DNA of 64,000 nucleotides from NCBI GenBank assembly GCA_020746105.1, contig JAJGST010000022.1, positions 1,642,276 through 1,706,275 of the forward strand, written 5' to 3'. The position numbers and the translations under genes are program-made. Origin of the DNA: Trogon surrucura (lineage: Eukaryota; Chordata; Aves; Trogoniformes; Trogonidae). The first letter of the stretch is position 1. The number at the start of each line of letters is the position of its first letter. This document shows, piece by piece, positions 1 to 10,585 of this stretch. The notes under the pieces were generated by a model, which was not told the origin of the DNA, did not search any database, and was given only the letters and a program-made list of their open reading frames with translations.

Positions 1-1398
1 GTGGGAACCTCACCAGACTGCCACGACTTCTCAAATATGATAGATAGTGGCCTAGCAACTTCAGCTACCAGTTCTTTCAGGACCCGTGGATGTATCTCAT
101 CAGGTCCCACAGACTTGTACACCTTCAGGTTCTCTAGGTGTTCCCGGACCTGCTCTGCTCCTACCCTGGATGGTTCTTCATTCTCCCAACCAACGCTCTC
201 TGTGACTTGGGTGGTGTGGCTCAAGTGGTTACCAGTGAAGACTGAATCAAAATAGTCATTGAGTACTTCAGCCTTCTTCATGTCCTTGGTAACCAGATCA
301 CCTATATCCCTCCAGAGAGGCCCTACATTCTCTCTTATTTTTCTTTTTTCTCTGGCGTACCCGTAGAATCTTTTTCTGTTATTTTTAGTGTCCCTAGCCA
401 GATATGATTCTGTCAGGGCTTTAGCTTTTCTAACCTGGTTTCTGATTTCATGAGCAATCTCCTTGTAATCGTCCCAGGTTACCAGTCCTCGCTTCCACCC
501 TTTGTGTATTCCCCTTTTGTATTTGATTTTGGCCAGGAGTTCCTTGTTCATCCATATAGGTCTCCTGGAATTTTTACCAGATTTCTTCTTTTTAGGGATG
601 CAGTGCCTTTGAACTTGGAGGAGATGATCCTTGAAAGTCAATCAGCTTTCCTGGGCTCCCAATCCCTCCAGGGCTTTGTCCCAAGGTACACTACCAAGAA
701 GATTCCTGAATAAGCCAAAGTGAGCTCTTCTGAAGTCGAAGGTTTCAAGCTTGTTGAGCGTCCTCTTCTTTGCTGCCCTTAGGATCTTAAACTCCACCAT
801 CTCATGGTCACTGCAGCCAAGCTTGCTCATGAGCTTAACATTGCCCACCAGCCCCTCTCTGTTGGTGAGAACGAGGTCTAGCATAGCACCTCTCCTCGTT
901 GGTTCCACTATCGTTTGGAGAAGGAAGTTATCAGCAATGCATTCCAGGAATCTCCTGGATTGCTTGTGCCCTGCTGTGTTGTCTTTCCAACTGATATTGG
1001 GGTGCTTAAAGTCCCCCATGAAGACCAGGGCTTGTCAACGAGCAGCGACCCCTATCTGTCTATGAAGGGCCTTGTTCACTTGGTCCTCCTGGTCAGGTGG
1101 TCTGTAGCAGACCCCCACTGTAATGTCTCCTTCCCTTCCTTTCACCCTGGTCCATAAGCACTCGGTCTTTTCATCATCACTTGCCAGGTGGAGCTCCGTG
1201 CATTCTAGCTGTTCATTAACATACATTGACAACATCCCTTCTTGTCCTCCCTTCTAATCCAACACACCAATTCGAGGAGTCATTCCACCATGTCTCTGGG
1301 ATACCGATCGGATCGTAGCGCTGCAGGCACGCAAACATCTCCATCTCCTCTTGTTTATTGCCCATGCTGTGGGTGTTTGCATAAAGGCATATTTGCTT
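1..1398 (-). mobile_element. CR1 LINE fragment, ORF2 endonuclease to start of RT
   Basis: Minus-strand remnant of a CR1 non-LTR retrotransposon. Reading leftward it begins near the ORF2 start (a CLYANTHSMGNK-like segment about 1345-1395), passes the ITETWWD-like endonuclease motif (about 1270-1300) and continues at 642-1019 with GDFK and SDHEM motifs. It runs off the left edge before the RT core. CR1 ORF2 encodes an apurinic-type endonuclease plus reverse transcriptase that copies the element by target-primed reverse transcription. The usual GDFN motif reads GDFK here and the frame is broken several times, so this is a dead copy. It lies in an RNF38 intron, antisense to the gene. Confidence 0.85.
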
Positions 1399-2940
1399 TG
1401 AATTGCTGGAACTCCCCGAGGCAGTTCCTCCACAGCCAAAACACAGGCCCATAGGGAGGGAGAGACTTCCTTTGCATTGCCGGAGCTGGCCAGCCAATTC
1501 ATCCACAGTTTGTCCCTTGTCTTCTCTCCGGGACATTGCTGCCAATGAGTTTGCATATGATGGTGGTGCACTTCACAGGAACTTCCCTCACACGGGTTGT
1601 GTGCATCAGACTTCATCTGGATCTGTAGGTGATTGCTCATTATCCAGTTTATTATAAATCACCTCCAGCGTGACTAATTCCCTCAGGTACTGGATATCTC
1701 TCTCCATGGAGGTCCACTTGCCTGGGTGACATGTGACATCTTCCTTGAAGAGGTACCTTTCCTTCACACCTGGCAGAAGTCACCTCCAGAGCCTGAGAGC
1801 TTTTGCCTTTTTTCCAATTACCTTGTCAATGCCCCCTTCCCTAGAGAGGGATCCCAGCTATTTGGCTTCTCTACCCTCTCCTCTACCCCAGGATACTGGC
1901 CCCATTATCCCAGCATCAGAGCAGCCAGGTGATAATGCGCTCACCTGGATGGCAGCCAAAATCCTTTTGTATATCTCACAGCTCACTCAGGGACAGGGAT
2001 CAGGTGATTATCTCTGGTTCTGCCTTTTCCTCTTGTTCTCGTGATGACGGTGGTTCACTTTCATCACTCACTAAATGAACTGATTTCTTTGTGCGTTTCT
2101 TCTGTATAGGGGTGACTGATACTAGAACAGATTGGTTCTGTGATTCAGCTGCAATGCCTGTCATGGGGGTTGGAGTAACCACAGTGCCTGTCAGTCTGGT
2201 TTTAGGTCCAGAGACTTTCTCTTCCCCTTGAAGATACTGAATGACATTGAAAATAGCTTGGTAGGCATGGGCCAGGCCCTAGCACACTGCAGTGATTTGT
2301 GTCTCTCTGGGCCTGTCAGATTAACAGCATACTTTTTCCAAATATTATACTAGTTTTTCATGTTTCTGCGCTTGTTCAGAGGTGAAATTCCAAAACATTG
2401 GAGATGACCACTGTCCTCGGAACTTGCCCATACTCTCCCATGCTCCCTACCACTCATAATTATCCAGCTTCAGGGCAGATCTCTGTGTGGTATTCTTAAA
2501 AATTTTTGTGTAATCATAAATAAGACCCCTAAATAAGATCTGGGACACATTCAGGAGACATAGCACTAGGAACATACTGAATTGGGCATCCCAAGGATAT
2601 TCAAAATTTTCAAAAGATGTTGCAATTAGCCTGAAGGAGAAAGGGGAAATTAAAAAGTAGGAGAGCATCCTCCCCCCTTTTCCCTCATAGACTGGGTGCA
2701 CTTATTAATGAATTCCTAGAGGAAATGCCTGAGGTACGGGAATGCTGGCAATGCCTTATACAAATACCAATTTAACCATGACCAGTGATATAATCATAAG
2801 TAGACATTACCTAGTACAGCAAAATGATAGTCCTGATTCCTCTCCCATAGGTGATAAATATCACCACAGGGAATACATAGAGTATATAATGATTTACACA
2901 ACACCACCATGTGAGCAAATGAACCAACATTGTGAGCAAT
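1399..2940 (-). mobile_element. ERVL-type endogenous retrovirus, gag and leader remnant
   Basis: Minus-strand sequence that parallels the gag region of the ERVL provirus at 14.0-15.4 kb. Shared landmarks are the LRYLRELxxLEV-like block (about 1660-1710), the GDWDPxL-like block (about 1845-1860) and the charged N-terminal stretch with a long acidic and lysine run (2000-2182). The reading frame is broken many times. From about 2450 to 2940 it continues as gag start and leader, with no clear frame. It was interrupted by the solo LTR at 2941-4127 and resumes at 4128 with the primer-binding site and an LTR end. Gag normally forms the virus-like particle core; this copy cannot. Confidence 0.65.
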
Positions 2941-4127
2941 TGTTTTGGTTTGGCCTGGCCAGATTTCAACGGCGGGGGGGGAGCTGCAGGGTGGCTTCTG
3001 TAAGAAGCTGCTAGAAGCTCCCCAGGTTTGATAGAGCCAATGCCAGCCGGCTACAAAGAGGGACCCGCCGCTGGCCAAGGCTGAGCCTATCAGTAAGGTG
3101 ATAGCAGAGGAACGCCTCTGTGAAAAACATATTTAAGAACGGGAAAAAGAACTGCGCCATTACAGCTGGCACAGAGATGGAGGAGTGAGGATCTGTGCAG
3201 ACACCAAGGTCAGTGAAGAAGGAGGGGGGGGAGGATGAGCTCCAGGTGCCGGAGCAGAAGGAGTCCCCCGGGTCCGTGGTGAAGACCATGGTGAAGCGGG
3301 TTGTCCCCCTGCAGCCCATGGGCGAGGTGCAGATGTCCACCGTGAGGATCACCGCGTAGATGTCCACCGAGGACTCCACGCCGTGTGGGTGGATGCCTGA
3401 AGGGGACTGTAGCCCGTGGGAAGCCCGCATCAGAGCGAGTCGCTGCCGGAACCTGCAGCCCGTGGAAGAGAGGAATGCCCACGCTGGAGCAGGTTGGCTG
3501 GTGGGACTTTTGGGACGCTGCGGGTGGCTCACGCTGGAGCAGTTTCCCCCGAAGGACTGCGCCTCCGACTCACGAGGGGTGGGCTGCCCCTCGTGAGGTG
3601 TCTCCCGTTGGGCAGTTTGTGATGAATTGCCCTTCGTGGGACGACTCACGCGGAGAAGAGAGCGTGAAGCTTGTCTTCCGTGAGAGGGACCCCACAATGG
3701 CCCTGGGGAAGAGTGAAGAGTCCTCCCCCGGGGTGAAGAAGCGGTGGAACCAACATCGGATGAACTGACCGCAGCCCCCATTCCCTGTCCCCCTGCGCCG
3801 CTCGGGGGGAGGAGGTGGAGAAACCGGGATTGATGTTAAGCCCGGGAAGAAGGGAGGGATGGGGGGGAAGGTGTTCTGTTTGTTAAGATCTGTTTGCTCT
3901 TTCTCACTTCTCACTACTCCTCTCTGATTAGTTCTTTTAATAAATGTACCTAATTTCCCCAAAACTGAGTCTGTTTTGCCCGGGACGGTAAATGAGGGTG
4001 ATCTCCCTGTCCTTATCTCAAACCCTGAACCCTTGGAAATATTTTCTCCCCCTGTTCAGCAGTGAAGGGGGGAGTGAGTGAGCGGCTGTGTGGGTACCTG
4101 GCGGCTGGCCAGGGTCAACCCACCACA
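2941..4127 (+). mobile_element. Solo LTR, main family copy 1
   Basis: A 1187-base LTR that begins TGTTTTGG and ends CCACCACA, flanked by the perfect 5-base duplication GCAAT (2936-2940 and 4128-4132). Five-base duplications suit ERVL-class integration. It is GC- and CpG-rich, has internal near-repeats of a CACGCTGGAGCAG motif (about 3480 and 3530), an AATAAA signal near 3940 and a conserved 3' end. No internal retroviral sequence adjoins it, so it arose by LTR-LTR recombination. It is inserted in the older ERVL remnant. A 256-codon open frame runs antisense at 3011-3781. Confidence 0.93.
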
Positions 4128-4395
4128 GCAATGACTAGCTAACTAATACAAAAAATGAGTCCAACAAAATTTTTTTAACATGCTTTGGTCAGACATGTCA
4201 TTATCTCACCCCTTCAAGCTCTGTGTTGGGCACCAAAAAGGACTGTCATGGTTTGAGATGAAACAAAGAACCACACAGCCACTGGCTCCCTAGTTTGGTT
4301 CAGCTATCCTGGTTGTGTCCTCTCCCAGTTTCTTGTGAAAATTAACCCCATTCTAGTCAAATACAGGACAAAAGAGTAAGGGCATTCAAAGAATT
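4128..4395 (-). mobile_element. ERVL primer-binding site and shortened 5' LTR
   Basis: Continuation of the ERVL remnant at 1399-2940. On the minus strand an LTR end (CA at 4244-4245) is followed by a short spacer and then TGGTGCCCAACACAG (ending about 4236), a primer-binding-site-like sequence. The same arrangement is seen on the + strand at 30751-30782. The LTR itself (4244-4395) keeps its two ends, but the middle with TATA box and R region is missing compared with the LTR at 4708-5147. This is a truncated, inactive viral 5' end. Confidence 0.6.
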
Positions 4396-4707
4396 GTTGC
4401 TTCACATAGATTATTTTAAAGAACACTGACATCAAGGCACTTCAGTTACAGACAGCTTGTGATGGCTGTTCCTGCCTAAAGAACATACTCACTGTGTGTT
4501 TTTCTGACTGCTTCCATTTGTCCTCCTTTAATTCAGATGGGAACATCACCTTTTTTAGACTGTGAATGATTTTGGGTGCCAGGGACTGTTGCTTACTGGT
4601 TTTATACAACATCTAGCAGAGTGTCTGGAAGGAAAAAAATCATAGAATCATAGAATACCAATGGTAGTGTAATTTAAGAGATTCAAACTTTACATGGAAT
4701 GTTAGTG
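4396..4707. other. RNF38 intron, nothing recognised
   Basis: About 310 bases of AT-rich intron. The only repeat-like piece is a short AATCATAGAATCATAGAAT stretch near 4637-4655, like a CR1 3' tail but too short to assign. Confidence 0.5.
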
Positions 4708-5147
4708 TGTCGTGATTCGAGCCGAGTTACCAGCGGGAAGGAAACAAAGGAACCACGTGGTCGCTTCCTCGTTCGCCCCCCCCTACCGAGAGTGAGGGGA
4801 AGAGCCCGAAAGGAGCCGCAGGCAGAGCCTCATGGGATTGAGATAAAAACAGTTTGTTTTAATGGTGAACATAAATGATAACAATAACAGTGAAATAACA
4901 GTAACGTTTAACCAGATATAACACGAGTAACATGTAACGCGGATCTCACCACCCGGAACCCAGCAACGCGCTCGGACCAAGAACCGGAAAGAGAGACCCC
5001 CACCCCGACCAGCTCCCTCTATATACCCCGAGTATGACGTCACGATGGTATCGAATATCCCTTTGACTAGTGACTAGTTTGGTTCAGCGATTCCCGAGTA
5101 GCCCCCCCCTATTTAAAATTAACCCTATCCCAGCTGAACCCAGTACA
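4708..5147 (-). mobile_element. Solo ERVL LTR with TGACGTCA and TATA box
   Basis: A 440-base LTR running TG to CA, in minus orientation. Flanks TAGTG (4703-4707) and GAGTG (5148-5152) match at four of five bases, fitting an ERVL-class 5-base duplication. In the LTR sense direction an 8-base palindrome TGACGTCA (5035-5042), the classical CRE site, lies about 10 bases upstream of a TATATA box (5020-5025). The same order occurs in the otherwise divergent LTR at 8754-9325. No internal viral region adjoins it. Confidence 0.8.
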
Positions 5148-5247
5148 GAGTGGGACCTTGCCTACACTTCCAAGGTCAAGGGGCAGGGTGTCAGGGGACA
5201 GGATGTCAGCAGTCTGTCTAGGCCTATAATGGTCAAGTGGCAGGGTG

Positions 5248-6262
5248 TCACAGATTGATGGAGTTATCCTTCCCTTGTACTCAGCACTGGTGAGGCCACA
5301 CCTGGAGTCCTGTGTCCAATTCTGGGCTCCCCAGTACAAGAGAGACATGGATATATTGGAGAGAGTTCAAAGAAGGACCACAAGGATGGTTCTAAGGAAG
5401 TGGAGCTTCTCTTCTATGAGGAAGGATTGAGAGAGCTGTGTTGAGAAGCACGCACGAACTCCGAGATGGTGGAAAACGGAATTCACTTTATTGCAAGCAG
5501 GCACACATATTTATACTTATTAGCAAGAAGCACTATTTTTAGGTTACAAACAAGAGATCAGACTACACAGCCAGGGTTGTTATTAACTCATGTACTCCTT
5601 CAATCACTCTCTTATCACACAGGGAGAACAGACTTTCCCAGGTCTGTTTTGATCATACTCTCCCGTTCACTCCCATGCGCATCTGGTGTACAAGAAGTGT
5701 CTTATCTGTTCATTCTCATGGACAAACTCTCAACACGAGCTGTACTTGGCTGGTCAGGGTCTCTTTTGATAATTAGCAAGCAAGAGTTATGTACTTGTTT
5801 AGAGAAGAGCTCAAGGACGAAAGTCTTAACTCTGCAACGCAGTGCTGCCAGCACAGCTAACTAAAATGTAGGGTATCCACAGAGCTGGAACTGTTTAGTC
5901 TGGATAAGAGAAGTCTTGGGGAACATCCTATCAATGTATATAAATATCTGAAGGGAAACTGCAAAAAGGATGGGGCCAGGCTCTTTTTAATGGTGTCCAG
6001 TGAGAAGACAAAAGGCAATGAGCACAAACTGAAACACAGGAGGTTACATGTGAACATCAGGAAATACTTTTTTACTGTGAGGGTGACTGAGCACTGGAAC
6101 AGCTTGCCCAGAGAGATTGTGGAGTCTCCTTCCTTGGAGATATTCAAAAGCCATCTGGACATGGTCCTGGGAAACTGGCTCTTGATGGTCCTGCTTGAGC
6201 AGGTGGATTTGAATAAATGACCTTCAGGGGACTCTTTCAACCTCAACTATTCTGTGATTTTG
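5248..6262 (+). mobile_element. CR1 LINE, ORF2 C-terminus and 3' end, split by an LTR
   Basis: Plus-strand CR1 3' portion. It starts in the [10 protein letters not shown]-like C-terminal part of ORF2, is interrupted at 5438 by an ERVK-type LTR, resumes at 5882 (ELFSLDKR-like) and ends with the usual 3' UTR near ATTCTGTGATTTTGG. It is strongly 5'-truncated, as most CR1 insertions are. Only a 76-codon piece of frame stays open (5990-6220). Confidence 0.85.
5439..5881 (-). mobile_element. ERVK-type solo LTR nested in CR1
   Basis: A 443-base LTR, TGTTGAGA to TATCCACA on the + strand, flanked by a perfect 6-base duplication GAGCTG (5433-5438 and 5882-5887). Six-base duplications are typical of ERVK-class (beta-like) elements. 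An AATAAA signal reads on the minus strand (about 5486-5492), so transcription would run leftward. Removing it restores a continuous CR1 ORF2 frame, so its borders are certain and it is younger than the CR1. Confidence 0.92.
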
Positions 6263-6564
6263 GGAATCAAGCGCTCAAATGTCTTTTTTTATATGGTTTC
6301 TGAAGGTAGTATTTCTATAAAAATGCTTCTTCTGTTTTCCTCTCTTGTATTAAGCTGTGCTCAAGCACTTATGCTGAATTCTTTCATCTATGTTAGGGCT
6401 TTCCAAAATTTTCTCAATGATAGATTGTATGACAAGCTAACATACATGGTCTAGCAAAACTTTCCAGTGTAAAAATATCGTTTCTGTTGAGTTCTTTGTG
6501 CTTCTAGTTATAAATGCTGCAAACTTTTCTTAATGTGATTTCATCTTTTTCTTTGTGTTTTTAG
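6263..6564 (+). other. RNF38 intron end with acceptor
   Basis: About 300 bases of intron with no recognised repeat. It ends in a T-rich tract and the TTTTTAG acceptor immediately before the exon at 6565. Confidence 0.6.
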
Positions 6565-6769
6565 TCCTCCTGTTCGCCGTCAGAGAGCAAGAAGGGATCG
6601 TCTATCGTCAGTTAGCCAAGATGAAAACTATCACCATGTCTCCTATGGACAGCAGCAAGCAATAGAAGAGCCCCAAGCCTTTAATTCTACAAATATATCC
6701 CATCATATGTTGCATGCAGCTGTTCACCCACCACAGCAGAACACAGTGATGGTTGACATTCATGATCAG
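6565..6769 (+). CDS. RNF38: RNF38 coding exon A (N-terminal half)
   Basis: Internal exon of 205 bases. The first base completes a codon from the exon left of the window, then 68 codons stay open. It follows TTTTTAG and is followed by GTAAGA. The product starts PPVRRQRARRDRL and ends VMVDIHDQ, which I recognise as RNF38, a RING-H2 E3 ubiquitin ligase reported to be nuclear. The basic start probably belongs to the nuclear-targeting region. The segment between EEPQAF and HPPQQN differs from the mammalian sequence as I remember it at about ten positions, unusual for a strongly conserved protein. The next intron is about 22 kb, nearly all transposons. The paralog RNF44 is excluded by the sequence around VDIHDQ and by the later exons. 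Confidence 0.93.
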
Positions 6770-7343
6770 GTAAGAGTGTGTTGAGAATATGGATGAAAAT
6801 GTCTTAAACTCTCTGTATTTCTCTCCAAAGAGAGCAAATGAGTGAACTCTCCTTTGACAAATTAGTTGGCAATGGAAGTCACAAAACGCTAACTATTAGT
6901 CCTCTTGTAGAGGTGTTTTTTTCTTTTTTTTCTTGTGAATAGTATCAGTGTATAGAGAGCTGCAGTATTCAGTGAAAACATTGATACATTTGTTACTTAA
7001 GAAAAAAAATCTGGAGTCTAACAGAGAAGAGTGAAAGTTTGTCAGTGTGTGTTGACATAGTTCTGAAGATCTCTTCAGTCCACGTTTGAAATATGACTCT
7101 TCTGCATTTGAAGTTAATTTAGTTTAAGATATGCTGTGATAATAATATGTCTTACTTCATGGCATACGAAGTACCTCTACTTAGCTTAAAGTGCTTTACA
7201 CAATTTAAATATATTCTTTGAAAACAGAATTCACAATGCATGTAATTGACTGCCTACATAACAGCCAAACTCATAACAATTGGACTTGTTGATCTTAAAC
7301 ATCTTTTCCGATCTAAACAATTCTGTAATTCTATAAACTCATT
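6770..7343 (+). other. RNF38 intron, nothing recognised
   Basis: Intron start with donor GTAAGA. AT-rich sequence without repeats, frames or motifs that I recognise. Confidence 0.5.
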
Positions 7344-8583
7344 ATCATAGAATCATAGAATCATAGAATGCATTTGGTTGGAAGGGACCTTTAAAGGTCA
7401 TCTAGTCCAAGCTCCTGCAGTGAGCAGGGACATCTTTAACTAGATCAGGTTGCTCAGAGCCCCATCAAGCCTGACCTTGAATGTCTCCAGGGATGGGACC
7501 ATCCATCACCTCTCTGGGCAACCTGTGTCAGTGTTTCACCATCTTCATTGTAAAAAATATCTTCCTTTCATTTAGTCTAAATCTACTTTCTTTTAGTTTA
7601 AAACCATTACCCTTTGGCTTGTTGCAACAGGCCTTGCTAGAAAGATTACTCTCATCTTTTTTATAGGTGCTCTTTAAGAATTGAAAGGTCTCCCCAGAGC
7701 CTTCTCTTCTCCAGGCTGAACAACCCCAACTCTCTCAGCCTGTCATCGTATAAGAGGTGCTCCAGCCCTCTGATCATGCTTTTCTTGTGTTGAGAGTTCC
7801 AGAGTTGGACGCAGTACTCCAGGTGAGGTCTCACTAGAGCAGAGGGGGGAAATCACCTCTCTCAACCTGCTCTATCACATCATCCCACAGCCTGTACTGA
7901 TAACGAGGATTGCCCTCACCCACATGCAGGACCTTGCACTTGGCCTTGTTGCATCTCATGAGTTTCACACAGGCCCACTTCTCCAGCTTGTCCGTGCTGT
8001 TCTAGATGACATCCCATTGCTCTGGCATATTGACTGCACCACTCAACTTGATGTCATCTGCAAACTTTCTGAGGGTGCATTTGATCACACTGTCTATATC
8101 ATTGATGGAGATATTGAACAGCAATGGTCCCAGTATGGACCCCTGAGGAACACCACTTGACACCCGTCTCCAGCTGGACATCAAGCTGTTGACCACCACC
8201 CTCTGGGTGTAACCATCCAACCAATTCCTTACCCACCAAACAGTCTGCCCATCAAATCCGTATGTCTCCAACTTAGAGAGAAGGATATTGTGGGGGACCA
8301 TGTCAGAGGCCTTGCAGAAGTCCAGAGAGATGACATCCATTGCTCTTCCCTTGTCCACTGATGCAGTAACTCCATTGTAGAAAGCCACTAGGTTGGTAAG
8401 GTTGTCCTGAATCACCTCCTTGTCCTCCATGTGCTTTAGCAGAGCTTCTAGGAGGATCTGTTCCATGATCTTCCCAGGCACAGAGATGAGGCTGACAGGT
8501 TGATAGTTCCTGGGGGCCTCCTTTCTACCCTTTTTAAAAATGGATGTAATGTTTCCCTTCTTCCATTTCATCACTAAATTACT
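7344..8583 (-). mobile_element. CR1 LINE, RT to 3' end
   Basis: Minus-strand CR1 that starts on the + strand with the ATCATAGAATCATAGAAT tail at 7344 and runs through the 3' UTR into ORF2. The RT part (about 8002-8583) shows [17 protein letters not shown]-like, [10 protein letters not shown] and the catalytic FADD box. The C-terminal part between 7480 and 8000 has many stops. It ends about 8583, with unique sequence up to 8753. The open frame at 8002-8784 extends past the CR1 only by chance. Confidence 0.87.
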
Positions 8584-8753
8584 CATTCTAGCCTCAAAGA
8601 GGTCCTCAAATGGCATGAGAAAATTACATTTGCAGTTAGTCCAGAAAAATAGGTTAGATCTTCCCTGAAACAGAAAGAGATGTAGGATTCCATAACAGAG
8701 ACTCTTTAAAGGAACTTGTCCTCTTGATACAGTCTTTTCTTCTTGTGGTGGTT

Positions 8754-9325
8754 TGGCCCTGACTGGAGGCCAGGAGCTCACCAAAACCGCTCTATTACTC
8801 CCCTTTTTTTAGATGGACAGGAGAGAGGTAAGATGCAACAAGAGGTCCGTGGGTTAAGATAAAAAGCAGTTTAATGCAGGAATAGCAAATGCCACACGTG
8901 GAAGCAAGGAAAAACAAAGATTATTCTCTACTTCCCATCGGCAGGCGATGTCCGGCTGCTTTCCCAGGAAGCAGGCCTCCAGTACGTGTAGCAGTTGCTC
9001 CAGAGGACAAGCGCAATTCACGAATGCCCCCCCACTTCCCTCTTCCTTCTCGCTTTTATATCTGAACTGACGTCATATGGTATGGAATACCCCTTTGGTC
9101 AGTTTGGGTCAAGCTGGCTGTGTCCCCTCCCAAGATGTTGCTCACACCCAGCCTACTATTGGGGGAACGTTGGAAAACCACAGCCTTGGTACTGTGTGAG
9201 CACTGCTCAGCAGTAGCCAAAACACTGGGATGCTATCAACACCCTTCTAGCTACCACTCCAAAAAACACAGCACTGAGAGAGCTACTGTGGGAAGATTAA
9301 CTCCACCTCATCCTGACCCAAAACA
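8754..9325 (-). mobile_element. 3' LTR of ERVL provirus
   Basis: A 572-base LTR whose + strand runs TGTGGTGG to CCCAAAACA. In viral sense it carries TGACGTCA (9068-9075) about 10 bases upstream of an ATATAAAAG TATA box (9053-9061). Immediately upstream in viral sense is a purine-rich tract (AAGGGGTGGAGA, about 9327-9342), the polypurine tract that primes second-strand synthesis. This places it as the 3' LTR of the provirus extending to about 15.5 kb. Confidence 0.85.
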
Positions 9326-9637
9326 ATCTCCACCCCTTATTCCATACCATTTGTGTCATGCTCAGGTCTCACATATTTGGACCATCTTAATATCTAACAT
9401 GCATATTTATACATGTTGATTAACTACTATTCCCCAGTCCTTCAACAGAGAGATGCTTCTCTTCCACTCTACGCTTTTCACTGCTTCAGATGTTACTTGG
9501 GCCGCATCTGTAGCATTCAGGACAGGAGAAGCAGTACATCCAACTGTTGGGCACCAACACCAGTTTGGTTTGGGTAGCCACTGCGTTCTTCTTGTTCCTT
9601 GTGAAACTCACTCTTCATCAGTCCAGGTCGTCACTTC

Positions 9638-10585
9638 CTACAAGACACAACTCACATACCAGATTAATTTTTCCCCCAAGGTTAAATCACCCTGAGGCAC
9701 ACATCGGGTTTCCCCATCCTCCTGCATTACCCACCAAGTACACCCAGGTCCTTGAGCAAAGACAATCCCACGAATGGGTTTGCCTTTTCCCATGGGAGGA
9801 GCAGCCCACACTGCCTTCCCCAGCCACCTCCCCATGTGCACTACAGGGACCTTATCTCCTCCTACAGTATGTAGAGGTTCTGTTTGGGCAGAACCTGGAC
9901 GGTTAGCAGATCCTCTAGAGTTAACCAGCCAAGTGGCTTCTGCTAAATTTGTATCCCAATGCTTCCATGTCCCATGACCCAATGCTCTCAGCATATTCTT
10001 CAACAGTCCGTTATATATATGAGTCTTTCCAGAGGCTTCTGGATGATAGGGGATGTGATCCACCCACTCAATGCCATGTTTCTTGGCCCAGGAACTGATG
10101 AGATTATTTTGGAAATGAGTCCCATTGTCTGATTCAATTCTTCCTGGAGTACCATGGCGCCACAAAATTTGCCTTTCCAGGTCTAAGATGGTATTTCGGG
10201 CAGTGGCATGGTTTACAGGGTATGTCTCAAGCCAACCAGTTCTTCTTTTTGCCATGGTGAGTACGTAGTGCTTGTTTTGGTTTGTTCATGGCAGTGGTCC
10301 CATATAGTCAATTTGCCAGGCCTCACCATAGTGAAAACCCAGCCACCGCCCTCTGCTCCAGGGAGATTTTTCTCTTGTGGCTTGCTTGCTTGAGGCACAT
10401 ATCTCACATTCATGAGTGACCTGTTCAATGGCCTCCATGGTCAGGTCCACCCCTCGATCACGAGCCCATCTGTATGTAGCGTCTCTCCCTAGATGTCCTG
10501 ATGTTTCATGGGCCCATCGAGCTACAAACAACTCACCCTTACGTTCCCAGTCCAGGTCCACCTGAGCTATTTCAATTTTTGGAGC
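9638..10585 (-). pseudogene. ERVL integrase, broken
   Basis: Integrase joins viral cDNA to host DNA. The N-terminal part (10286-10585) shows the HHCC zinc-binding pattern (HETSGHLG, then CEICASSK) and the first catalytic aspartate in QIDYMG. An in-frame stop at about 10286-10288 follows. The frame then continues (9638-10285) with the core domain and the second aspartate in ESDNGTHF. In the block where the third acidic residue is expected (HPEASGKTHIYNG) the glutamate position reads histidine. The C-terminal DNA-binding part follows to 9638. Stop, missing glutamate and separation from RNase H by the nested LTR make it non-functional. Confidence 0.85.

Noticed and set aside
2447-2701. 84-codon minus-strand frame before the first solo LTR
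   Set aside because: No domain or good start; sits in ERVL leader-like sequence and is probably chance.
4637-4660. Possible CR1 3' end
   Set aside because: Only about 20 bases of tail-like repeat with no UTR sequence.
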